Below are positions 6,309 to 10,919 of a stretch of DNA of 10,919 nucleotides, one piece after another (position 1 is the stretch's first letter; every line of letters begins with the position of its first letter). Under the pieces are notes generated by a model. That model made no database searches. It was not told the origin of the DNA and worked only from the letters and a program-made list of their open reading frames with translations. Position numbers and translations under genes: made by a program. The stretch comes from Desulfobacteraceae bacterium (GTDB lineage: Bacteria > Desulfobacterota > Desulfobacteria > Desulfobacterales > UBA11574). The DNA is taken from positions 1-10,919 of the forward strand of contig JABMQM010000232.1 of the NCBI GenBank assembly GCA_013203195.1, read 5' to 3'.

Positions 6309-6404
6309 ATCAGTGGGTTAACCGGAATTGCTCTGCCAATTCCGGTAGCTGATGGACGGGCCAGACAGAGATCTTCTCGTCTGCCGGATAGCTGTGCTGT
6401 CCGG
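6309..6404. other. Cluster of three adjacent hairpins, candidate structured RNA or mobile hairpin element
   Basis: Stem 1: ACCGGAATTG (6321-6330) and CAATTCCGGT (6337-6346), perfect, 6-base loop, further enclosed by ATCAG (6309-6313) with CTGAT (6349-6353). Stem 2: CAGAC-GAGA (6362-6371, one bulged A at 6367) and TCTC-GTCTG (6375-6383), loop TCT. Stem 3: CCGGATAGC (6384-6392) and GCTGTCCGG (6396-6404), one U-G wobble, loop TGT. Stems 2 and 3 abut without an intervening base, as in coaxially stacked RNA helices. No open frame explains the region, and no known RNA family was recognised. The strand is undetermined. Confidence 0.4.
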
Positions 6405-6412
6405 GATAAATG

Positions 6413-6422
6413 ATCTATAGAT
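6413..6422. other. 10-bp perfect palindrome ATCTATAGAT
   Basis: A perfect palindrome 8 bases after the hairpin cluster. It is too short to mean much alone, but it lies in the run of symmetrical sequences 6179-6508. Confidence 0.25.
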
Positions 6423-6441
6423 GATGGAGATTCAGGTCATC

Positions 6442-6462
6442 AAGTGCGATGCGCATCGACTT
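6442..6462. promoter_or_regulatory. 21-bp near-perfect palindrome (candidate protein-binding site)
   Basis: The core CGATGCGCATCG (6447-6458) is a perfect 12-bp palindrome. It is flanked by AAGT (6442-6445) and ACTT (6459-6462), also complementary, with one extra G at 6446. The lack of a loop favours a DNA-binding site for a dimer over an RNA hairpin. It lies 58 bases before the start codon at 6520, where an operator would sit. Confidence 0.4.
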
Positions 6463-6463
6463 A

Positions 6464-6508
6464 TTTACCTTGAAAATTAGGAGTGCCAATCCCAATTTTC
6501 AAGGTAAA
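6464..6508 (+). promoter_or_regulatory. 15-bp perfect inverted repeat just before the 6520 gene
   Basis: TTTACCTTGAAAATT (6464-6478) and AATTTTCAAGGTAAA (6494-6508) are exact complements with 15 bases between them. The right arm ends one to two bases before the purine-rich ribosome-binding site (AAGGA, 6509-6513) of the gene at 6520. In RNA this is a stable stem that would abut the ribosome-binding site. In DNA it could be a repressor or activator site. The 15-base spacer equals that of the repeat at 668-702, but the arms differ. Confidence 0.5.
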
Positions 6509-6519
6509 AAGGAAATTAT

Positions 6520-6912
6520 ATGAAAAAGCAACTGACAAGATTGTTAATAGTGGTGCAGTTGTCCCTGTTTTTAGCAGCGGTACCTGCTATTGTTTTTGCT
6601 GCCGAAGATTTTCAGCCGCTGATCGGACGCTGGCAGCGTACCGACGGCGGTTATATCATCGAGATCCGCAGCATCGCGCCGGACGGCAAAATCACGGCCG
6701 GGTATTTTAACCCGCGCCCCATCAATGTGGAACAGGCCCAGGCTTCCATGCAAAAAGACCATATCAAGGTTGAGGTGAAACTGCGTGATGTTGGATACCC
6801 CGGCTCTGCCTACACTCTGGCTTATACGCCGGACAAGGATGCCCTTTTAGGATACTATTATCACGCGGTTTCCGGTCAGTATTTTGAGGTAGTTTTTATC
6901 CGGGCAAAGTAA
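6520..6912 (+). CDS. Exported conserved hypothetical protein (130 residues)
   Basis: Starts at ATG 6520 with AAGGA a few bases upstream. Residues 1-27 form a signal peptide (MKKQLTRLLIVVQLSLFLAA, then VPAIVFA), so the mature protein of about 103 residues is periplasmic or outer-membrane associated; there is no lipobox. The mature sequence alternates short strands and turns: PLIGRWQRTDGGYIIEIRSI, APDGKITAGYFNPRPINVEQ, then LRDVGYPGSAYTLAYTPDKD and GYYYHAVSGQYFEVVFIRAK. This looks like a small all-beta fold such as a lipocalin-like barrel. I have a sense that similar short exported proteins with the GRWxRxDGGY and YFNPxPI patterns occur in other proteobacteria, but I know no function. There are no cysteines in the mature part and no catalytic motif. 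It is preceded by a dense hairpin region and followed by a post-stop repeat element. Confidence 0.8.
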   Translation: MKKQLTRLLIVVQLSLFLAAVPAIVFAAEDFQPLIGRWQRTDGGYIIEIRSIAPDGKITAGYFNPRPINVEQAQASMQKDHIKVEVKLRDVGYPGSAYTLAYTPDKDALLGYYYHAVSGQYFEVVFIRAK

Positions 6913-6960
6913 AAAATCCGGCCCCGGAGGACCCGGCATTAAGTACACCCCGGAAGGGTG
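6910..6960 (+). repeat. Post-stop element, copy A
   Basis: From the stop codon of the 6520 gene onward, the sequence shares ordered blocks with 10762-10810: CGGCCC, GGACC-x-GGC, TACACC and GGAAGGG, with only one- to three-base gaps between copies. Within copy A, CACCC (6947-6951) and GGGTG (6956-6960) form a 5-bp hairpin with loop CGGAA. Both copies follow directly on a TAA stop on the same strand, so the element is probably a transcript-end structure or a repeat that inserts there. Confidence 0.5.
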
Positions 6961-6985
6961 AACCCTGTCCCAAATGAACTAAATT

Positions 6986-7237
6986 AAATTCCAAACATCA
7001 AATCACAACTATCAAATAAATCACAATGACCAAAAGGGGAAATCCCAAATAACAAAATACAAATAACAAATAAATTCCAATGACCGAAAAAACAGATAAC
7101 AAACAAAAGAATAAAAAAATAGTTTTAGCCCTTGTTTGGAATTTGAGACTTGGAATTTGTGATTTATTTGAAATTTGGTGCTTGTAGTTTGGAGCTTGTC
7201 TGTTTTTTGGTGCTTGGAATTTGGGATTTAGAATTCT
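6986..7237. repeat. Dispersed A+C-rich / G+T-rich imperfect hairpin repeat, copy 2
   Basis: The left half (about 6986-7121) is A+C-rich with almost no G (AAATTCCAAACATCAAATC, CAAATAACAAATAAATTCC). The right half (about 7122-7237) is G+T-rich with almost no C (TTGTTTGGAATTTGAGAC, TTGGTGCTTGGAATTTGGG). The halves can fold back imperfectly into a long stem. It shares words and arrangement with copy 1 at 2256-2400. The rest of the gene-free stretch 6913-7315 holds the post-stop element at 6910-6960 and a small stem TCCCGC/GTGGGA at 7261-7277. Confidence 0.6.
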
Positions 7238-7315
7238 AATATTCCAGTGTTCCGTTATTTTCCCGCTTTCAGTGGGACGAGCGAAGCGAGCTAACTTATA
7301 AGGTGGTTTTAAGAC

Positions 7316-7969
7316 ATGCAAAGACTCATAAATTTTTTAAAGACTACGGCCCAGGGGGGTCTCTTTGTTCTGCTGCCGCTGTTGCTTCTATTTCTTTTGC
7401 TGGCAGAAGTGATGGAGCTGCTGGTGGGTATCGCAACCCCGATTGCCAACCTTTTGCACCCAGGAGCCTTTGATGAAGCCAAATTCCCGGTTATCCTGGC
7501 GCTGCTGCTGCTCTTTGGCACCTCCTTTGTGATCGGGCTTTGGCTGCGCTCAAAAACGGCCAAACGATTCGGCTACTGGATCGAGGGCAAGACAGTCGGC
7601 CGCCTGCCGGGCTACAGGTTTCTAAAAAGCCTGGTCACCGGCCTGTTGGGAGCCGAAGATGCGGCCGGATTCAAACCGGCCATGCTCGTTTCTGCCGAAG
7701 GCCAGCGTGAATTCGCCTATGTTGTCGAAGATCACGGCAATGGCCGCTTGACCGTACTTGTGCCGTGGGCTCCCACGGCCTTTGCCGGTTCAGTCAAGAT
7801 CGTCGCCAAGGATCAGATTGAGCTGCTGGACGCCGGCCTCTCCGATGTATCATTGGTTCTGAACCATCTTGGCTTGGGTGCCCGCGATCTGCTTGGTAAA
7901 CATACCGTCGGCACCTTATCGTCAGCCAGTTCTTCTGAAGATGTCTCTGGAAAAGGAGAGAGCCCATGA
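7316..7969 (+). CDS. DUF502 family inner-membrane protein
   Basis: 217 residues starting at ATG 7316, with AAGGTGG at 7300-7306. Two membrane helices are evident: about 14-40 (GGLFVLLPLLLLFLLLAEVM) and about 58-76 (PVILALLLLFGTSFVIGLWL). The soluble remainder includes GRLPGYRFLKSLVTGLLG, an FAYVVEDHGNGRLTVLVPWA core, and VAKDQIELLDAGLSDVSLVL ahead of an amphipathic helix. The two N-terminal helices, the GxLxLLP start, the P-G-Y-R-xxK segment and the D-xxELL-xxxSD tail match DUF502 proteins, a widespread bacterial membrane family of undefined role. The C-terminal 25 residues are low-complexity Ser/Gly/Glu-rich. The stop overlaps the next start (ATGA, 7966-7969), so the two genes are translationally coupled and probably act together. 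Confidence 0.82.
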   Translation: MQRLINFLKTTAQGGLFVLLPLLLLFLLLAEVMELLVGIATPIANLLHPGAFDEAKFPVILALLLLFGTSFVIGLWLRSKTAKRFGYWIEGKTVGRLPGYRFLKSLVTGLLGAEDAAGFKPAMLVSAEGQREFAYVVEDHGNGRLTVLVPWAPTAFAGSVKIVAKDQIELLDAGLSDVSLVLNHLGLGARDLLGKHTVGTLSSASSSEDVSGKGESP

Positions 7970-8496
7970 CCGCGGGCATCATCACCGAAACGGAACCAGG
8001 CCAAATGCGTTGGCGCCTGCGCCTGGGTCTTGTTGTACTTGTTATCGGCTTTCTGAGCCCCCTGTTAATCCCCCTGGTTTCCGCCAGCGCATTGCCGACA
8101 AAATGGAAAACCGTCATTTCCGGATTGCTTGCCGTCGGCATTCCCGAGCTATTCAGTATCTTAGCCATTGCCATAATGGGTAAGGCCGGTTTCAATTATA
8201 TTAAAAAGCGCTTTTTCGCCTTCTTGAAAAAGCACGGACCGGCGGACAAGGTGAGCCGTACCCGCTACCGTATCGGACTGGTGATGTTTGGACTTCCCAT
8301 TTTTTTCGGCTGGCTGGCGCCGTATGTTCCAATCGTCATTCCGGGTTATGATCTGCAGGGATTGATGGTCAATCTCATTGGCGATCTGATGTTTATATCC
8401 AGCCTGTTTGTTCTGGGCGGTGACTTCTGGGATAAAGTCCGAGCGCTGTTTGTATACGGGGCAACGGCCAAGTTCCCTGAGCCTTCGTCCACTTGA
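7966..8496 (+). CDS. Four-helix membrane protein, 'transporter suffix domain'-like
   Basis: 176 residues. The ATG overlaps the preceding stop by four bases, with GGAGAG upstream inside the DUF502 gene. Four membrane helices are predicted by eye at about 19-39, 48-72, 102-124 and 130-151, with a basic loop (about 73-101, FNYIKKRFFAFLKKHGPADK) that should be cytoplasmic. The segments VSRTRYRIGLVMFGLP and LFVLGGDFWDKVRALFVYGA recall the family some pipelines name 'transporter suffix domain-containing protein', which also occurs attached to larger transporters. That link is from memory and moderately sure. Function is unknown. Coupling to DUF502 and the large transporter 88 bases downstream suggest a shared membrane role, but a separate transcript for the transporter is possible. 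Confidence 0.72.
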   Translation: MTAGIITETEPGQMRWRLRLGLVVLVIGFLSPLLIPLVSASALPTKWKTVISGLLAVGIPELFSILAIAIMGKAGFNYIKKRFFAFLKKHGPADKVSRTRYRIGLVMFGLPIFFGWLAPYVPIVIPGYDLQGLMVNLIGDLMFISSLFVLGGDFWDKVRALFVYGATAKFPEPSST

Positions 8497-8510
8497 AAGA
8501 GAGGGGACTT

Positions 8511-8559
8511 AAGTTTCGCACCCTAATATTTCAAGTAATTGCACGATGCGAAACTTCGC
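8511..8559 (+). promoter_or_regulatory. Inverted repeat with competing hairpin in the leader of the symporter-SBP gene
   Basis: AAGTTTCGCA (8511-8520) and TGCGAAACTT (8547-8556) are exact complements separated by 26 bases. The right arm can instead form a local hairpin, GCGAA (8548-8552) with TTCGC (8555-8559). The two structures exclude each other and lie just before the ribosome-binding site AAAGGAG (8568-8574), so an attenuator-like switch or an operator is possible. No terminator T-run is visible. Confidence 0.4.
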
Positions 8560-8583
8560 TGTGCACTAAAAGGAGAAAACAAA

Positions 8584-10764
8584 ATGATGAAAGCGGCCAG
8601 GCAAAAAAAGAAACTCAGCTTGTCTGCTAAGATCATGATCGGAATGGGTCTTGGTTTTGCGGCCGGGATTTTCTTCGGAGAGTATTGCGCAGCCCTGCAA
8701 ATTGTCGGTGATGCTTTCATCCAGCTCCTTCAGATGACCATTTTGCCGTATATTACGGTTTCCATGATTTTAGGCATTGGAGGGTTGACTTCTGACCAGG
8801 CGAAACTGATGGCCAAAAAAACCGGCCTGCTTCTTCTACTGTTTTGGGGCATTTCTTTTGTGATGGTATTGCTGCTTCCGCTTTCGTTTCCGGAATGGGA
8901 GTCTGCCGCGTTCTTCAGCTCGTCTATTGTAGAGATTCCGAAAAAAGTGGATTTCCTCAGTCTGTATATTCCATCCAATCCCTTTTCCTCACTGGCCAAC
9001 AACGTCGTTCCGGCAGTGGTGCTGTTTAGCATTCTAATGGGAATCGCTTTGATGGGCATGGAAAAAAAGGACACGCTGTTAGATGCATTGGCCATTGCTT
9101 CCCAGGCCCTGATTCGAATGACGAATCTTATCGTCAACCTGACCCCCATCGGTGTGTTTGCCATAACGGCAGCGGCGGCCGGCACGATGACCGTTGAAGA
9201 ATTCGGCAGGTTGCAGGTATATCTGGTCAGCTTCAACGTTGCCGCCCTATTGCTGACATTCTGGATCCTCCCCATGATGGTAACGACTGTCACGCCCTTT
9301 AAATATCGGGACATCGTGGGGCTTACCCGTGATTCCCTGGTAACGGCGTTTACCACCGGCAACCTGTTTATCGTCTTGACCGTTTTAACGGAAAACTGCA
9401 AGCAGCTATTTGAAAAATACGACCTGAAAGAGGAGAAGACCGATTCCTATGTGGACGTCATCGTTCCGATTTCGTTTAACTTCCCCAATACCGGCAAGCT
9501 GCTGATGCTTGTGTTCATTCTCTTTGCCGCCTGGTTTTCGGGCAGCACATTGTCTTCGATGCAATATCCCACGTTCGTATTTGCCGGGTTGCTCAGTTTT
9601 TTCGGAGGCGTAGATGTTGCCATGCCGTTCATGCTGGACCTGATGCACATCCCTGCCGATATGTATCAGCTTTATGTGGTGACCGGTATCATCAACGGGC
9701 GCTTTGCTACCCTGCTGGCGGCCATGAACCTGGTCATTTTCACCCTTATGGCTACAGCCTCGTTGAGCGGTGTGATGACCATCAGCAAGAAAAAATTGAT
9801 AAACTATGTGGTTATCACGCTGCTGTTGACAGCCGGTTTAATCGGTGCCACCCGCTGGTACTTCAGTATCGCTGTGAAAAACGTCTATGAAAAGGACCAG
9901 GTGATCGCCAACATGCAGTCCCTGGTATTCCCGACACCCAGGGAAGTTTACAAAGAAATCCGTAAAGACCTTAAACCGGTCGATCTCAGCAAACCGGCAT
10001 TACAAAGGATACGGGAATCCGGTGTTTTGAGAGTGGGGTATAATCCCGAAAGCATGCCCTTTACCTATTTCAGCGAAATTGGTGAGTTGGTGGGGTTGGA
10101 TGTGGATATGGCCCAATTGTTGGCCCGGGAGTTGAAGGTCAAGCTCGAATTTTTCCCCGTCAACCCGGATACCATGGAGGAGCAGCTCCAATCCGGCCAG
10201 ATTGATCTGGTCATGTCCGGAGTGGTCGTCACGACACCTCGTTTGGAGAAAATGGTCTTTTCAGACCCTTATATGGAAGCTACGCTTTGTTTCATTGTCC
10301 CGGACCATCGCCGTAATGAGTTTGTAACCGACACGGCCATCAAGAATATTTCCGATTTGAAGATCGGTATCCCGGGCGCCGACGACTACTTCTTTGATAA
10401 AATTAAAACATATCTGCCCCGGGCTGAAATCGTTGAAATAAAGTCGATACGCGACTTTTTTGAAACCAATGAACATCAAATCGACGCGCTCTTGATGCAT
10501 GCTGAAGGTGGTTCGGCCTGGACGCTGCTTTACCCCAAATTTCAGCCGGTGGTACCTGTTCCGGATGTGGCCAAAATCCCCCTGGCTTATCCGGTTGCCG
10601 GCCGTGACAGGGAATTTGCTGATTTTTTGAGTCAGTGGATCAAGCTTAAAAAGAATAGTATTGAATATCCTATGTTGTACAACCACTGGATCTTGGGGCT
10701 GGATGCCGTTCCCAAACAACCGCGCTGGTCCATTATCCGTGATGTGCTCAAATGGGTAGAGTAA
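8584..10764 (+). CDS. Fusion of DAACS-type dicarboxylate/cation symporter core with C-terminal solute-binding (SBP_bac_3) domain
   Basis: 726 residues from ATG 8584 (AAAGGAG at 8568-8574); a TTG at 8539 is in frame but has no such site. Residues about 10-400 form a polytopic membrane domain recalling dicarboxylate/amino acid:cation symporters (opening LSLSAKIMIGMGLGFAAGIF, then LLQMTILPYITVSMILGIGG and LANNVVPAVVLFSILMGIAL). An extra helix at about 405-431 (starting LINYVVITLLLTAGLIG) follows. After a linker, residues about 473-695 form a family 3 solute-binding domain: GVLRVGYNPESMPF (480-493), GLDVDMAQLLARELKVKLEF, SGQIDLVMSG, and Arg553 in TTPRLEKMVFSDPY, the usual carboxylate-binding arginine. 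In the symporter part the usual HP1 serine motif, NMDGT, HP2 glycine loop and TM8 Asp/Asn residues are replaced (see finding). Likely role: uptake of a carboxylate or amino-acid-like solute delivered by the tethered domain, which the extra helix would place in the periplasm. The substrate is unknown. Confidence 0.87.
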   Translation: MMKAARQKKKLSLSAKIMIGMGLGFAAGIFFGEYCAALQIVGDAFIQLLQMTILPYITVSMILGIGGLTSDQAKLMAKKTGLLLLLFWGISFVMVLLLPLSFPEWESAAFFSSSIVEIPKKVDFLSLYIPSNPFSSLANNVVPAVVLFSILMGIALMGMEKKDTLLDALAIASQALIRMTNLIVNLTPIGVFAITAAAAGTMTVEEFGRLQVYLVSFNVAALLLTFWILPMMVTTVTPFKYRDIVGLTRDSLVTAFTTGNLFIVLTVLTENCKQLFEKYDLKEEKTDSYVDVIVPISFNFPNTGKLLMLVFILFAAWFSGSTLSSMQYPTFVFAGLLSFFGGVDVAMPFMLDLMHIPADMYQLYVVTGIINGRFATLLAAMNLVIFTLMATASLSGVMTISKKKLINYVVITLLLTAGLIGATRWYFSIAVKNVYEKDQVIANMQSLVFPTPREVYKEIRKDLKPVDLSKPALQRIRESGVLRVGYNPESMPFTYFSEIGELVGLDVDMAQLLARELKVKLEFFPVNPDTMEEQLQSGQIDLVMSGVVVTTPRLEKMVFSDPYMEATLCFIVPDHRRNEFVTDTAIKNISDLKIGIPGADDYFFDKIKTYLPRAEIVEIKSIRDFFETNEHQIDALLMHAEGGSAWTLLYPKFQPVVPVPDVAKIPLAYPVAGRDREFADFLSQWIKLKKNSIEYPMLYNHWILGLDAVPKQPRWSIIRDVLKWVE

Positions 10765-10810
10765 AGAATTCGGCCCATAGGACCAGGCTTTGGTTTACAC
10801 CTGGAAGGGG
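10762..10810 (+). repeat. Post-stop element, copy B
   Basis: Begins at the TAA of the symporter-SBP gene. It shares, in order, CGGCCC (10771-10776), GGACC-x-GGC (10780-10788), TACACC (10796-10801) and GGAAGGG (10803-10809) with copy A at 6910-6960. The hairpin of copy A is less perfect here (CACC with GGGG). Confidence 0.5.
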
Positions 10811-10852
10811 CTGTTTTCTTGCAAGTTGAATAAGTTTGAAGTGACTATGTCT

Positions 10853-10919
10853 GGTTAGCCGGGTAACCGGTTAGCCCGTTGTCCGGTATGAAATTACGGG
10901 CTAACGGGCATAACGGGCC
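10853..10919. repeat. GGTTAGCC / AACGGGC repeat cluster with inverted pair, cut by window edge
   Basis: GGTTAGCC occurs at 10853-10860 and 10869-10876. GTTAGCCCGT (10870-10879) is the exact complement of ACGGGCTAAC (10896-10905). AACGGGC recurs at 10903-10909 and 10912-10918. The element continues beyond the window. It could be a dispersed repeat or a bidirectional terminator; nothing else is seen in 10811-10919. Confidence 0.45.

Noticed and set aside
6179..6508. CRISPR-like array
   Set aside because: The elements are different inverted repeats of unequal length, not regularly spaced identical direct repeats with unique spacers, and no cas gene is present.
6998..7321. 107-codon minus-strand frame
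   Set aside because: It is a translation of the dispersed A+C/G+T hairpin repeat, with Lys/Gln/Asn/Pro-rich low-complexity sequence and no domain.
8730..9401. 223-codon minus-strand frame inside the symporter domain
   Set aside because: A shadow of the symporter-SBP gene, which has clear membrane and domain motifs on the plus strand.

Overview
The window looks like chromosome from a Gram-negative, mesophilic member of the Desulfobacterota (a sulfate-reducer-type 'deltaproteobacterium'). This is an inference. It rests on a PAS/sigma-54 activator with a cysteine cluster, several exported proteins and an outer-membrane barrel, and A+C-rich/G+T-rich hairpin repeats plus CGCCAAGGCGCAA-type hairpins, which are familiar between genes in that group. 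No rRNA, tRNA, transposase, integrase, CRISPR array or phage gene was seen.

Layout. Positions 1-633 (minus strand) hold the first 211 codons of an EamA/DMT-family membrane transporter that runs off the left edge. It is transcribed away from a sigma-54 enhancer-binding protein (771-2222). The 399-nt gap after the regulator carries a dispersed hairpin repeat, clustered ATTTCGC sites with dyad symmetry, and a very good sigma-54 promoter (2561-2576) placed to drive a small ABM-fold protein (2622-2924). There follow a secreted 'neuromedin U'-type beta-barrel protein (3068-3916), a secreted arylsulfatase (4039-5595), a secreted protein with two GLG1-type cysteine repeats (5741-6151), and a secreted 130-residue protein of unknown function (6520-6912). 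The non-coding stretch 6152-6519 is unusually dense in perfect or near-perfect hairpins. After a second dispersed hairpin repeat come a DUF502 membrane protein (7316-7969), a translationally coupled four-helix membrane protein (7966-8496), and a long transporter (8584-10764) that fuses a divergent dicarboxylate/cation symporter core to a solute-binding-protein domain. The right edge is a repeat made of AACGGGC/GGTTAGCC units.

How the parts may work together. The regulator, candidate enhancer sites and sigma-54 promoter form a plausible self-contained switch controlling the ABM-fold gene, and perhaps the barrel gene behind it. Hairpins at 3913-3953 and 5613-5643 suggest the sulfatase is at least partly an independent unit. 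Four successive genes (3068-6912) encode exported proteins, so this is a cell-envelope/periplasm region, possibly concerned with sulfate esters. The most unusual protein is the symporter-SBP fusion: an extra predicted membrane helix after the symporter core would place its C-terminal binding domain in the periplasm, and the hallmark substrate and sodium motifs of the symporter core are replaced.

Several genes have longer open frames upstream of the start chosen here. Ribosome-binding sites and signal peptides favour the internal starts at 771, 3068, 5741 and 8584.
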